This document shows positions 34,700-45,501 of a stretch of DNA of 64,000 nt, piece after piece. The first letter of the stretch is position 1, and every line of letters starts with the position of its first letter. The notes beneath the pieces are model-generated. The model searched no databases. It was not told the origin of the DNA and saw only the letters and a list, made by a program, of their open reading frames with translations. The DNA comes from Luteimicrobium xylanilyticum. Lineage in GTDB: Bacteria; Actinomycetota; Actinomycetes; Actinomycetales; Cellulomonadaceae. The DNA lies in assembly GCF_009429125.1 (NCBI RefSeq), contig NZ_CP045529.1, forward strand, positions 2,914,001 to 2,978,000, written 5' to 3'. The position numbers and the translations under genes were made by a program.

Positions 34700-36223
34700 T
34701 CAACCACCGGCGCCGACGTCGCCTGGCCCCGGCTCGACGCGGAGCGCCAGCGTCCCCCGCTTCGTTCGGTAGACCTCCGCGTGCCACCGGTCCGACGCCC
34801 GTGCAGCCGGGAAGCGGTCCCGGTCGACGGACGCACGGCGCACGAACTGGCGGCCGAGCATCGACGCACGAATGTACACGTCCCAGGTGCCCGGCCCCCA
34901 CGCCCGCCCGAAGGCACCTGCAAAGGGATCGACGTGCCCGACGATCGTCAGCTCCGCGCCCGATGCCGCAGCTGACACGGCCATCCGCGACTCGACCGGC
35001 CACTCGACCCCGGATGCGCGTTCCCGGACGCTGAGTTCACCCGCGGCACGGTCCACGTCGAGCAGCCGCTGGTCGTAGGGGCCGTCGTCAGGCAGACCGG
35101 GGACGTGCCAGCGTTCGCCGCCGAGCGCGTCCGCGCGGCGCCCGCCCGTGAAGGCGATCCGGATGCGACATGTGACCTCGAGCCGACCGTCCGGGTCCCA
35201 CGCGACGGACAGCAGCTCGTCCGTGGCGGACGCGTTCGCACGCAGCTCCTGCGCTGCCCGGTACGCCGCGCGATCACGCCTACGGAGCGCGCAGAGATGC
35301 GCCCGACGAACGAGGGGCTGGCGGTCGTCCAGCCGCGCTGGAACCACCTCGTCGACCCAGTCCGCGACCGCCGCGAACTCGTCCTCTTGAACCTCCGGGC
35401 TGTGCTTGAGCCAGTTCGCCAACGCCGGACGGGTGAACGCCTGACCCGTTGCTGCGACTTTGAGTGCATCGCTGATCGTCGTCGGACCGCCCAGCTCGTC
35501 GACGAGATTCATCGCCTCGGCGTAGTACCCCCAGTACTCGCGCGGCGTCGTCCTGCGTGCGGACGTATTGGCCCCATGCTTGACCCAGCGGTAGCAGGCC
35601 CGCGACGCCAGCACGGAGACCTGGGGCGATGCCGCGAGCACCTGACCCATGAAGTGGTAGTCCTCGAGCCGGACCGGGCCCTCGGGGAACTGGATCCCGT
35701 GCGCGACGAGGAGTTCCCGTCGGAACAGCTTGTGGACCGTGCGCGACAACGTGACGCCGTCGGTGGCGAGGTCGGCGCGAGGTACGTCGCGCTGCCACAG
35801 GGGCCAGTACGGCGTCTGAGCCCCGAGCTGGACGACCTTTCCGACCACCATGTCGGTCCTGTTCTCGTCCGCAAGGTCGCACATCCGCTCGAGCGCATCC
35901 GGGAAGACGTAGTCGTCCTGGTCCGCGAAGAAGATGTAGCGCCCGTGCGACGCGTCGATCCCGACGTTGCGCGGGCGTCCGGGCCAGCCCGAGGGAGGGA
36001 TACGGACGGACATCGCGTGCGGATGGCCCGCGACGATCGAGGCGACCCGCTCGGGCGTGTCGTCAGTCGACCCGTCGTCGACGAATACCACCTCGTAGTC
36101 GTCGTCGGGGAGCGTCTGCGCCCAGAGCGAGGCACACAGATCGTCAAAGCCTTCGGCGGGATTGTGCAGCGGAACCACCACACTGACTCGAATCCCATTC
36201 TGCGCCGCTCTCTGCACGAACAC
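34700..36223 (-). CDS. GT2 glycosyltransferase, TarS/TarP-like
   Basis: The 507-residue enzyme has a GT-A domain at its N-terminus ([52 protein letters not shown] with QDD as the DxD equivalent, and [12 protein letters not shown] with the catalytic-region acid). Architecture and length resemble TarS/TarP-type poly(ribitol-phosphate) sugar transferases, and the C-terminal 180 residues are beta-rich ([19 protein letters not shown]). TarS adds N-acetylglucosamine to ribitol phosphate; the sugar here is unknown. The GTG at 36223 has GGAG seven bases upstream and is better than the longer frame from 36265. It stands divergent from rmlA and just ahead of the GlfT2-like gene. Confidence 0.8.
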   Translation of the reverse strand: MFVQRAAQNGIRVSVVVPLHNPAEGFDDLCASLWAQTLPDDDYEVVFVDDGSTDDTPERVASIVAGHPHAMSVRIPPSGWPGRPRNVGIDASHGRYIFFADQDDYVFPDALERMCDLADENRTDMVVGKVVQLGAQTPYWPLWQRDVPRADLATDGVTLSRTVHKLFRRELLVAHGIQFPEGPVRLEDYHFMGQVLAASPQVSVLASRACYRWVKHGANTSARRTTPREYWGYYAEAMNLVDELGGPTTISDALKVAATGQAFTRPALANWLKHSPEVQEDEFAAVADWVDEVVPARLDDRQPLVRRAHLCALRRRDRAAYRAAQELRANASATDELLSVAWDPDGRLEVTCRIRIAFTGGRRADALGGERWHVPGLPDDGPYDQRLLDVDRAAGELSVRERASGVEWPVESRMAVSAAASGAELTIVGHVDPFAGAFGRAWGPGTWDVYIRASMLGRQFVRRASVDRDRFPAARASDRWHAEVYRTKRGTLALRVEPGPGDVGAGG

Positions 36224-36350
36224 CCCGTCTCTCCGAGCCTGCTTACCTCCTCGCAAGCATGCCACTCGCAGTTCTCACAACAGTCACCGTCCCCGGAGGC
36301 AGATTCGGGACGCTCAGCGGGCGAGGGTGTTCTCGGTGTTCAATGGCCCG

Positions 36351-37226
36351 ATGCGCGGCATCATCCTCGCGGGCGGCTCCGGCACCCGCCTTCACCCCAT
36401 CACCCTCGGCACGAGCAAGCAGCTCGTCCCCGTCTGGGACAAGCCGATGATCTACTACCCGCTCTCGACGCTGATCCTCGCGGGGATCCGGGACGTGCTC
36501 GTCATCACGACGCCGCACGACGCGCCGCAGTTCGAGCGGCTTCTCGGCGACGGCTCGCAGTTCGGGATCGCGATCACGTACGCGGTGCAGCAGGAGCCCA
36601 ACGGCCTCGCGCAGGCGTTCGTGCTTGGCGCCGACTTCGTGGGGAACGAGCCCGTCGCGCTCGTGCTCGGCGACAACATCTTCTACGGCCCCGGGCTCGG
36701 GCGGCAGCTCCTGCGTTTCGAGGACATCGACGGGGGCGCCGTGTTCGCGTACCGGGTCCAGGACCCGACGGCGTACGGCGTGGTCGAGTTCGACGACGCC
36801 GGCAAGGCCCTGTCGATCGAGGAGAAGCCTGCGCAGCCGCGGTCGAGCTTCGCGGTGCCCGGCCTGTACTTCTACGACAACGACGTCGTCGCGATCGCCC
36901 GGGACCTCGAGCCGTCGGCGCGCGGCGAGTACGAGATCACCGACGTGAACCGTCACTACCTGTCCGCCGGACGGCTGCACGTCGAGGTGCTCCCCCGCGG
37001 CACCGCGTGGCTGGACACCGGCACGTTCGACTCGCTGCTCGAGGCCAGCGACTACGTGCGGGCCATCGAGAACCGCCAGGGCCTCAAGATCGGGTGCCCC
37101 GAGGAGGTCGCCTGGCGTCGTGGGTTCCTCACCGACGACGAGCTCCACGCGCGGGCCGAGCCGCTCGTGAAGTCCGGGTACGGCACGTACCTGCTGCGCC
37201 TGCTGGAGACCGAGTCCACGAAGTAG
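36351..37226 (+). CDS. rmlA: Glucose-1-phosphate thymidylyltransferase
   Basis: First step of dTDP-L-rhamnose synthesis: glucose-1-phosphate plus dTTP gives dTDP-glucose. The 291-residue length is typical. Motifs: [20 protein letters not shown] (nucleotide loop), [23 protein letters not shown] (metal-binding Asp), YGVVEFD, and [20 protein letters not shown]. The ATG at 36351 begins the conserved MRGIILAGG; the longer frame upstream has no support. A TTCAAT sequence six bases before the ATG could be a leaderless -10, but this is weak. The stop codon lies inside the long palindrome shared with rmlD. Confidence 0.95.
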   Translation: MRGIILAGGSGTRLHPITLGTSKQLVPVWDKPMIYYPLSTLILAGIRDVLVITTPHDAPQFERLLGDGSQFGIAITYAVQQEPNGLAQAFVLGADFVGNEPVALVLGDNIFYGPGLGRQLLRFEDIDGGAVFAYRVQDPTAYGVVEFDDAGKALSIEEKPAQPRSSFAVPGLYFYDNDVVAIARDLEPSARGEYEITDVNRHYLSAGRLHVEVLPRGTAWLDTGTFDSLLEASDYVRAIENRQGLKIGCPEEVAWRRGFLTDDELHARAEPLVKSGYGTYLLRLLETESTK

Positions 37227-37276
37227 TACGGCCGCCGGTATACCTCGTGAGGTATACCGGCGGCCGTACTACTTCG
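37219..37276. terminator. Perfect 58-base palindrome between rmlA and rmlD
   Basis: Two perfectly complementary 28-base arms (37219-37246 and 37249-37276) flank a two-base GT centre. The repeat contains the stop codons and last codons of both convergent genes. It should form a very stable hairpin in either transcript and probably serves as a bidirectional terminator; the two-base centre means the actual RNA loop would be formed by opening the top pairs. No U-run follows, as is common in high-GC actinobacteria. Confidence 0.8.
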
Positions 37277-38114
37277 CGAGGACCGAGGGCGCTGCCGCGT
37301 CCCAGCGTTCGCGCCAGTCGCCGATCGGCTCGACGCCGGCATGCCGCAGCGCGTCGTGCCCCAGCACGGAGTAGGCCGGGCGAGGTGCGGGCCGCACGAA
37401 TGCCTCGGACGTCGTCGGGCGCACGGTCTCCGGGTCGAGGCGGGCCGACGTCACCGCCGCTCGCGCGAAGTCGAACCACGTCCCGTCCCCCGACGACGTC
37501 GCGTGGTAGATCCCGCCGGGCGCCTCGGCTGCGACGAGCCGGACGGCGAGGTCCGCGACGTCGTGCGTCCAGGTGGGCTGTCCGCGCTGGTCGTCGACGA
37601 CGTCCACGCCTCCACGCTCGCGAGCCACCCGCACGATCGTCTTCGGGAAGTTCCCGCCCCCGGCCCCGTAGAGCCAGGCTGTGCGGAGCACGAGGTGGTC
37701 GGGGCTCGCGGCGAGCACGGCCCACTCCCCCGCCGCCTTGGTCCGCCCGTAGGCCGAACGGGGCGCGACGGGCGCGTCCTCGGCGTAGGGCGCGTCGGCG
37801 TCGCCGGCGAACACGTAGTCCGTCGACGGGTGGACGAGCCGGGCGCCCGCGGCCGCCGCACGCGCGAGGTTCGCGGCACCGACGGCGTTCACCGTGAAGG
37901 CGTCGGCCTCGTGCTCCTCGGCCGCGTCCACGGCGGTGTACGCGGCCCCGTTCACGACGACGTCCGCACCCGCGAGCGCGTCGCGGCAGGCGGCGGCGTC
38001 CGTCACGTCGAGCTCCGCGCGCGTCAGCGCGACGACCTCGTACCCAGCCACGCGGGCCACCGCGACCATGTCCTGCCCGAGCATGCCGGCCGCGCCGACG
38101 ACGATCCATCGCAT
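37269..38114 (-). CDS. rmlD: dTDP-4-dehydrorhamnose reductase
   Basis: Last step of dTDP-L-rhamnose synthesis, the NAD(P)H reduction of dTDP-4-keto-rhamnose. Motifs: VGAAGMLGQDMV (cofactor loop), VVNGAAYTAVDAAEEHEADA, HPSTDYVFAGD, and YGRTKAAGEWAV with the catalytic Tyr-x3-Lys; LRTAWLYG and RGQPTWTHDVADL are further RmlD signatures. The length of 281 residues is normal. I use the ATG at 38114 (MRWIVVG); a GTG four codons upstream is an alternative. It converges on rmlA, with both stops in the palindrome at 37219-37276. Confidence 0.93.
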   Translation of the reverse strand: MRWIVVGAAGMLGQDMVAVARVAGYEVVALTRAELDVTDAAACRDALAGADVVVNGAAYTAVDAAEEHEADAFTVNAVGAANLARAAAAGARLVHPSTDYVFAGDADAPYAEDAPVAPRSAYGRTKAAGEWAVLAASPDHLVLRTAWLYGAGGGNFPKTIVRVARERGGVDVVDDQRGQPTWTHDVADLAVRLVAAEAPGGIYHATSSGDGTWFDFARAAVTSARLDPETVRPTTSEAFVRPAPRPAYSVLGHDALRHAGVEPIGDWRERWDAAAPSVLAK

Positions 38115-38157
38115 GGTCCGCAACACTACCGACCGGTGTCGTGCCCGAGTGCGCGTC

Positions 38158-39858
38158 TCAACGGATGGTTCCGCAGGTACGAGTGTGGTGCGAGACCGTT
38201 GTCCACTCCGACGCGTACGACGCTGCAGCGGAGCGGATCGACCTCGCGCGCGACGACGTAGCGCCCGCCGTCGACAGGACGAACGCGGTCTCGTCGTTAC
38301 GCTTGAGTCCCGCTGCCGTCCAGTTCTGCGACCCGTCCAGAACGATCGTCTGCCCTCGCACGACTCGCTGACCGACCTTCTGGCTGACTCCCCGGAGCAC
38401 CGCGAACTTGAGATGCATGAGTTCCACGCACTGCGGCGCCACGCCCGACGTCCTTCGGTAATCGGCCACCTTGTCCTGGGGCGTCGTGACGCCGCCGCCC
38501 TGGCTGACGAGGATCTTCACCGAACAACCGGCCTTGCGAAGGCGCCCGAGCTCGGCGCCGATACGGGCCGGGCGATTGCCCGACGCGGCGTACATGGCGA
38601 CCCGGACCGTCCCTCCCTTGCTACAGCCCTCCACGCTGCGGAGCGTATCGAGAACGTTGTCGCGCTTGGTGACCGCAGGGAAGAACCGGTAGCTGACCCC
38701 ACTTCCGCGCGCCGACGTGAGTACGGGGTCGTCGACGATCCCCCAGTTTCCGTAGCGGTGCACCCACCGCGCCCCGGACACCGTCTTGATCGTCGAGCAG
38801 CGCCCCTTGGCGCAGGTGATCTCGCGCTCGAACCGCCTGACGACGTCGTCGTAGAACGTCCGGTCCGCGTAGAACGCCGTAGCCGACTGCCAGAACTGCT
38901 TGAGCTGACGGTCGGACCAGTTGGCCGAGGCGACCACGAGGACGGGCGCAGTCCGGCGTGACCACGCCATCTTGCTGATCGCCACGATCTTGTCGTGCGA
39001 ATGGGCCGTCGACGAGGTGGTGTTGAAGCAGCCATGCTTGCACGCCGTAACCGAGGCGAACCGGCGCACGTCCTTGATGCTCGCGGCGCTCACTCCACCG
39101 ACGCCCGACTCGACGACGAACTTCACGTGCACCCCGCGCTCCGTGTGCAGATAGCGCAGCGCCGAGAGGAGCTGAACCGACTCATGGTCCTTCGACTCAA
39201 GTATGTAGAGGGAGATGCGGACGGTCGCACCGGCAGCCGTAGCGCAGAGGAGCGCCCTCAACTTGCTGCGCAGCGGTGTTGCCGAGCGCTTCGAAGCGTC
39301 GTTGAACCACACGTCGAACGGGTGGGACGCCGATGGCGCGGCCGCGGTCGTCCCGCAACCCGTGTGTCGAAGCGTACGTGTGGCGGACGTCCCCACCCTG
39401 GTTCGCTTCGTCGCCGCGACGACGGTCCGGAGCTCGTACTTTCTGCCCGACGACGGTCGGAACGAGACCTTGTAGCGGCCATCCTTCGTCGTGGTTCGCG
39501 TTGAGGCGACCTTGGTCCACCGGGTCCGACCGGACTTGACGGCTTTGCGCTGCAGCGTGACACGCGTGCCCTTCGGAGCGCCCTTAGCCCGGCCACGCAC
39601 GGACACTTTCGCGTGCTTGAGGTAATGCGATGCAGACAGCGAAGCGCCGACCGCAACCTTCTTCCGCTTGTCCGGCTTCTTCGCTTCCTTCGCCGCAGCG
39701 GTCGATGTGACCGCTCGAACACCCTGGATGGTGCTGGCCGTTGCATCGCCGGCGGGACCGCCCGGCAATGCTGTGCCTCCCAGGAGGAGACTGGCAGCGA
39801 TCCCTACCACGGCCGTGACTCGGATGATCGTGCGACGTGGACGACGTGCGACAGGCAT
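38158..39858 (-). CDS. Secreted phospholipase-D-like domain protein
   Basis: The precursor has a Sec-type signal peptide: basic start MPVARRPRRTIIR, a hydrophobic core VTAVVGIAASLLLGG, then Ala/Thr/Lys-rich mature sequence. A beta-rich linker domain (residues about 70-165, resembling Ig-like repeats, KVSVRGRAKGAPKGTRVTLQ) precedes two PLD-type half-sites: HSHDKIVAIS with VVASANWSD near 300, and MHLKFAVLRG with LDGSQNWTAAG near 510. Paired HxK...N/S motifs are what PLD-superfamily enzymes need; they cleave or transfer phosphodiester bonds. Acting outside the cell beside teichoic-acid genes, it might cut a polyol-phosphate polymer, but nucleic acid or lipid targets are equally possible. GGGGAAG precedes the ATG at 39858. 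Confidence 0.8.
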   Translation of the reverse strand: MPVARRPRRTIIRVTAVVGIAASLLLGGTALPGGPAGDATASTIQGVRAVTSTAAAKEAKKPDKRKKVAVGASLSASHYLKHAKVSVRGRAKGAPKGTRVTLQRKAVKSGRTRWTKVASTRTTTKDGRYKVSFRPSSGRKYELRTVVAATKRTRVGTSATRTLRHTGCGTTAAAPSASHPFDVWFNDASKRSATPLRSKLRALLCATAAGATVRISLYILESKDHESVQLLSALRYLHTERGVHVKFVVESGVGGVSAASIKDVRRFASVTACKHGCFNTTSSTAHSHDKIVAISKMAWSRRTAPVLVVASANWSDRQLKQFWQSATAFYADRTFYDDVVRRFEREITCAKGRCSTIKTVSGARWVHRYGNWGIVDDPVLTSARGSGVSYRFFPAVTKRDNVLDTLRSVEGCSKGGTVRVAMYAASGNRPARIGAELGRLRKAGCSVKILVSQGGGVTTPQDKVADYRRTSGVAPQCVELMHLKFAVLRGVSQKVGQRVVRGQTIVLDGSQNWTAAGLKRNDETAFVLSTAGATSSRARSIRSAAASYASEWTTVSHHTRTCGTIR

Positions 39859-39925
39859 GTGCTTCCCCCAACAGGATCCGGTGCTGCGCGCCTCCCGGAC
39901 GTGCGGGTGTTGCGGTGCCGCGCGG

Positions 39926-39955
39926 ACTGTATGTCATAGCCGTCGACCCAGGCAA
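39926..39955 (-). promoter_or_regulatory. Promoter of the secreted PLD-like gene
   Basis: On the minus strand TTGCCT and TACAGT are separated by 18 bases, a fair match to the housekeeping -35/-10 pattern, about 65 bases upstream of the ATG at 39858. Confidence 0.45.
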
Positions 39956-39989
39956 CCGCGTCTCACCGTGAGACGTCTCAGTTGCCCGG

Positions 39990-39995
39990 TACCCT
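39990..39995 (+). promoter_or_regulatory. -10 box of a probable leaderless rmlC transcript
   Basis: TACCCT lies six bases before the rmlC GTG, so transcription would begin at or next to the start codon. No Shine-Dalgarno sequence is present. A 10-base palindrome GAGACGTCTC lies just upstream at 39970-39979 and could be an operator. Confidence 0.55.
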
Positions 39996-40001
39996 CGTCG
40001 G

Positions 40002-40613
40002 GTGCAGATCCGCGAGCTCTCCGTCCCCGGTGCCTTCGAGGTCACCCCCCGGCAGTTCGGCGATCCCCGGGGCGTGTTCCTCGAATGGTTCAAGGACGCT
40101 CCCTTCACGGACGCCGTCGGGCACCGCTTCGACCTCCAGCAGGCCAACCTCTCGGTGTCGGCCGCGGGCGTGGTGCGTGGCATCCACTTCGCCGAAGTCC
40201 CGCCCAGCCAGGCCAAGTACGTGACGTGCGCCAAGGGCGCCGTGCTCGACGTCGTCGTCGACATCCGGATCGGGTCGCCCACGTTCGGCCGGTGGGACTC
40301 CGTGCTGCTCGACGACGTCGACCGGCGCGCGATCTACCTGTCCGAGGGCCTGGGGCACGCCTTCATGTCGCTCGAGGACGACTCGACCGTCCTCTACCTG
40401 TGCTCGGCGCCGTACGCGCCGGGCCGTGAGCACGGCATCCACCCGCTGGACCCTGAGGTCGGTGTCGATTGGCCGACCGCCGCACGCGACGGCAGCCCGC
40501 TGACGCCTTTGCTCTCGGACAAGGACGAGGCGGCACCGACGCTCGCCGAAGCGCGCGAGCAGGGGCTGCTCCCCCGGCTCGAGGAAATCCAGGCGTTCCT
40601 GTCCGGACGGTGA
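40002..40613 (+). CDS. rmlC: dTDP-4-dehydrorhamnose 3,5-epimerase
   Basis: The enzyme epimerises C3 and C5 of dTDP-4-keto-6-deoxyglucose in the rhamnose pathway. The 203-residue cupin contains FGDPRGVFLEWFKD, QANLSVSAAGVVRGIHFAE with the catalytic histidine, AKYVTCAKGAVLDVVVDIR and YLSEGLGHAFMSLEDDSTV. The GTG at 40002 is chosen because a TACCCT box six bases upstream predicts a leaderless message. Its stop is directly adjacent to the stop of the convergent GNAT gene, with no room for a terminator. The rml genes are scattered (rmlA and rmlD 3 kb away, rmlB 2 kb away) rather than in one operon. Confidence 0.93.
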   Translation: MQIRELSVPGAFEVTPRQFGDPRGVFLEWFKDAPFTDAVGHRFDLQQANLSVSAAGVVRGIHFAEVPPSQAKYVTCAKGAVLDVVVDIRIGSPTFGRWDSVLLDDVDRRAIYLSEGLGHAFMSLEDDSTVLYLCSAPYAPGREHGIHPLDPEVGVDWPTAARDGSPLTPLLSDKDEAAPTLAEAREQGLLPRLEEIQAFLSGR

Positions 40614-41180
40614 TCAGCCGGGATCCGTGGACCTCGCTCCGGCGCCCAGTGTGAGCGCGCGGACGTGGTCCGCGGGGAAGGTCACGGACCCGACCGTGAA
40701 GGCCTTGGTCCCGACGAGCGCGAAGCCCTGCTTTTCGTAGAACCGGTTGGCCCGCCCGTTCTCGCGGCTGACCCCGAGCCAGACCTGCTCGGCGCCGGCG
40801 TCGCGGGCCCGGCCGAGGACCGTCGCCATCAGGTCGCTTGCCGTGCCGCGGCCGTGCTCGCCGGCGGCGAGGAAGAACTTGCCGACCTCGGCGGCACGGC
40901 CTGGGCCGAGCAGGGCCCGGACGTCCGCAGGTGGTTCGGCATCATGGAGCAGCGCGTAGCCGACGAGCACGCCGGAGCGCTCCACCAGGAGGACGTCGGT
41001 CGACGGTGACCCGATGTGAGTCGCGAACCGCTCCGGACCGAGCTGCGCGGCGACGAACGCCGCGACGTCCTCTGCCCCGAGTCCGGGTGGGCACGCGAGC
41101 GGGAAGGTCTCGGCGGCGAGCTTGGCGAGCGGGGCCGCGTCCTGGGCGCGGGCGACACGAACGGTGGCCATCCAGCTCAC
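40614..41180 (-). CDS. GNAT family N-acetyltransferase
   Basis: A single GNAT domain: VRVARAQDAAPLAKLAAETF at the N-terminus, VGKFFLAAGEHGRGTASDLM (the acetyl-CoA pyrophosphate loop, here H-G-R-G-T-A), and LGVSRENGRANRFYEKQGFA (motif B with the conserved N-x-R-A-x-x-F-Y-x-K-x-G-F). Substrate unknown. The GTG at 41180 overlaps the stop of the MarR gene (GTGA), so the two are co-transcribed; the ATG at 41171 is an alternative. The gene has no evident link with wall polymer synthesis. Confidence 0.85.
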   Translation of the reverse strand: MSWMATVRVARAQDAAPLAKLAAETFPLACPPGLGAEDVAAFVAAQLGPERFATHIGSPSTDVLLVERSGVLVGYALLHDAEPPADVRALLGPGRAAEVGKFFLAAGEHGRGTASDLMATVLGRARDAGAEQVWLGVSRENGRANRFYEKQGFALVGTKAFTVGSVTFPADHVRALTLGAGARSTDPG

Positions 41181-41653
41181 CAGCCCCGGGTCGGGGTCGG
41201 CCCCGGCAGCCGCTCCAGCACGCGGGCACTGAGGCTCTCGATCAGCCCCGCGTCGCCTTGTTGCAGCGCCTCGGCGAAGTACTCGCGCACCGCCCGCAGG
41301 TGGTCGCCCGTCGCGGCCCGGATCGTGGCGAAGCCATGGTCGGTCGCGAGCACCTCCACCCCGGAGCCCTCGTCCGAAGGCGCGCGTCTCACGAGCTCAC
41401 GTGCCTCCATCCGGCTCACGTGGTGCGAGAGCCGGGAGTAGGACCACTGCAGATGAAGCATCAGGTCCTTCATCAGCATCCGGCGTCCGGGGGACGGTGC
41501 GACCGAGGAGAGCACGTCGTAGTCCTGCATCGACAGCGGGCTGGTCGCCGCCAACCGGCGTGCGAGCTGGGCGTCGACCTGCCGCGTCATGAGTCGCAGC
41601 GCCGCCCAGGCGCGCAGGTCGGTCTGGGCGAGGCGGCCGTCGTCTGGTGTCAT
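41177..41653 (-). CDS. MarR family transcriptional regulator
   Basis: A winged helix-turn-helix repressor of 158 residues: LSMQDYDVLSSVAPSPGRRM, LMKDLMLHLQWSYSRLSHHV (recognition helix) and RMEARELVRRAPSDEGSGVE (wing). MarR proteins dimerise and usually repress the divergent gene, releasing DNA on binding a small phenolic or oxidant. Here the divergent gene is an FMN reductase, and a palindrome stands between them. The ATG at 41653 begins MTPDDGR; an in-frame GTG three codons earlier is possible. It is followed by a GNAT gene with a four-base overlap. Confidence 0.85.
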   Translation of the reverse strand: MTPDDGRLAQTDLRAWAALRLMTRQVDAQLARRLAATSPLSMQDYDVLSSVAPSPGRRMLMKDLMLHLQWSYSRLSHHVSRMEARELVRRAPSDEGSGVEVLATDHGFATIRAATGDHLRAVREYFAEALQQGDAGLIESLSARVLERLPGPTPTRGW

Positions 41654-41671
41654 GACCCCCACGCTAGGTCG

Positions 41672-41689
41672 CTTGACATATCAAGTCAA
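41672..41689. promoter_or_regulatory. Probable MarR operator and promoter in the divergent gap
   Basis: CTTGA-CATA-TCAAG (41672-41685) and the overlapping TTGAC-n7-GTCAA (41673-41689) are inverted repeats of the kind bound by MarR dimers. TTGACA at 41673-41678 is also a perfect -35 element for the FMN reductase gene; the -10 (GACGAT, 17 bases on) is poor. Repressor binding would block RNA polymerase. Confidence 0.5.
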
Positions 41690-41719
41690 TGATCGGACGA
41701 TCGGGTCGGAGGTACGGAC

Positions 41720-42303
41720 ATGACCACGATCGGCATCATCATCGGAAGCACCCGGCCCGGCCGTGTCGGGGCCGACGTCGCAGCCTGGGTGGCGGAGCGC
41801 GCACGCCGGACGGACGTCGAGGTCGACCTCGTCGACCTCGCCACGCTCGGCCTCCCCTTCCTCGACGAGCCCGAACCGGCGGCGTCGGGGATCTACCGGC
41901 ACGAGCACACCCGCGCGTGGGCGCGGCGAGTGCGCTCCTTCGACGCCGTGGTCCTGGTCACCGCGGAGTACAACGGTGCGTTCCCCGCGCCCCTGAAGAA
42001 CGCGCTCGACTTCCTCGGACCCGAGTGGGCGAACCTCCCGGCGACCGTCGTCGCGTACGGGAACTCGTCGTCCGGGTCCCGCGCCGCGACCGCGCTCCTG
42101 CCCGTGCTCGTCGGACTGGGCATGCTCCCGGCCGGGCCCGTCCTCCTCGGGCTGCGCGACCGCCTCACCGAGCACGGCCTCGCGTTCCTGCCGCACGACG
42201 ACGCCGCCGTCGCCTCCGCGCTCGACCGTCTGCTGGGTCTCGCCCATGCCCTGGAGCCGCTCCGGATCACGCGCGCAGAGCCGCAGGCACCCGTCGAGGC
42301 CGT

Positions 42304-42310
<7 letters not shown>
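41720..42310 (+). CDS. NADPH-dependent FMN reductase family protein
   Basis: A flavodoxin-like fold of 196 residues: IGIIIGSTRPGRVGADVAAW is the FMN phosphate loop (GSTRPGR), DAVVLVTAEYNGAFPAPLKN is the conserved flavin-contact segment (T-x-E-Y-N), and ALDFLGPEW and YGNSSSGSRA complete the family pattern. These enzymes reduce FMN, quinones or azo compounds with NAD(P)H. GGAGG lies seven bases before the ATG. Divergent transcription from a MarR gene suggests induction by electrophiles or quinones, which is inference. It is unrelated to the surrounding rhamnose genes. Confidence 0.87.
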
Positions 42311-44537
<2,227 letters not shown>

Positions 44538-44613
44538 CTATCGTTCCTTTGCTTGGGACGTGTATTGAACGGGCCATTCAAGGCGCAATTCTTGTCGAAC
44601 AGGGAGCTTGGTC

Positions 44614-45501
44614 CTAATCGCCCTGAAAGTCGGTCACGCCCAGTACTTGAGTGCGTTCGTCACCGTCAGACCGTTCGCGCACGATCAGCGTGCGGTAGGC
44701 GGCCTTGCGGAGCGCCTCGGGGACCAGACGGTAGCCCCCGCGCACGACGACGTTGCGAACATACTGCGACCTGCTCGTGAACCCCTCGTCGCGCAGGGTG
44801 CGCTGGAGCCGCAGCTCGGAGCGCAGGAGCCGGGTGCCGCCGCGACGCGCGTACGCGCCCGCGCCGACCCGGTACAGCACGAGCGGCTCGGGGACGTTCG
44901 CGACCTGGGCGCCCACAGCGATCATGCGCGCGAACAGCAGGTAGTCCTCCATCAGGTCGAGCGTCTCGTACCCGCCCGCGCCCCGGACTGCCGAGCGCCG
45001 GTACACGACCGACGGGTGGTTGAACGGGTCGTGGAAGCGGGAGTAGCGCTCGATCTCGTCGGGCGTCGTCGGCGGCGTGCGGGTGCGACCCCACTCGGCC
45101 TCGTCCTCCTCGATCTCCACGATCGCCGAGCCGACCAGGTCGTAGCCCCCGGTGACCAGGGGCACCTGCACGGCGAACCGGTGCGGCAACGAGACGTCGT
45201 CCGCGTCGACGCGCGCCACGATCTCGTGGTCGCAGTGCTCGAGGCCGACCTCGAGCGCCGCGGCGAGGCCGACGTTCTGCGGCAGCTCGACGAGGTCCAC
45301 GTCGACCCCGGGGGTCGACGCGAGCTTCTCGAGCAGCTTCTGCAGCTTGGGCCGCACGGGCCCGTCGCGGACGACCACGACCTGCGTCGGCGGGAGCGTC
45401 TGCTCACGCGTCGCGGACTCGAAGGCGCGCCGGACGAACCGGCGCCTGTCGCCGTCGTACACGGGCATGAGGACGGTGAACGGCTCCGTGTCGAGCGTCA
45501 T
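44614..45501 (-). CDS. GT2 family glycosyltransferase
   Basis: A 295-residue GT-A enzyme: FTVLMPVYDGDRRRFVRRAF, VVVVRDGPVRPKLQKLLEKL, NVGLAAALEVGLEHCDHEIV, ARVDADDVSLPHRFAVQ with the DADD metal motif, and LMEDYLLFARMIAVG with the catalytic-base region. Such enzymes are typical rhamnosyl- or galactosyltransferases of capsule and wall loci. Its ATG overlaps the stop of the upstream GT2 gene (ATGA), so both act in the same pathway. Sugar and acceptor cannot be predicted, but rhamnose is reasonable given rmlB downstream. Confidence 0.85.
   Translation of the reverse strand: MTLDTEPFTVLMPVYDGDRRRFVRRAFESATREQTLPPTQVVVVRDGPVRPKLQKLLEKLASTPGVDVDLVELPQNVGLAAALEVGLEHCDHEIVARVDADDVSLPHRFAVQVPLVTGGYDLVGSAIVEIEEDEAEWGRTRTPPTTPDEIERYSRFHDPFNHPSVVYRRSAVRGAGGYETLDLMEDYLLFARMIAVGAQVANVPEPLVLYRVGAGAYARRGGTRLLRSELRLQRTLRDEGFTSRSQYVRNVVVRGGYRLVPEALRKAAYRTLIVRERSDGDERTQVLGVTDFQGD

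Noticed and set aside
35105-37897. 930-codon plus-strand frame across the TarS-like gene and rmlA
   Set aside because: It runs antisense to one real gene and out of frame through rmlA; composition is Arg-rich without domains.
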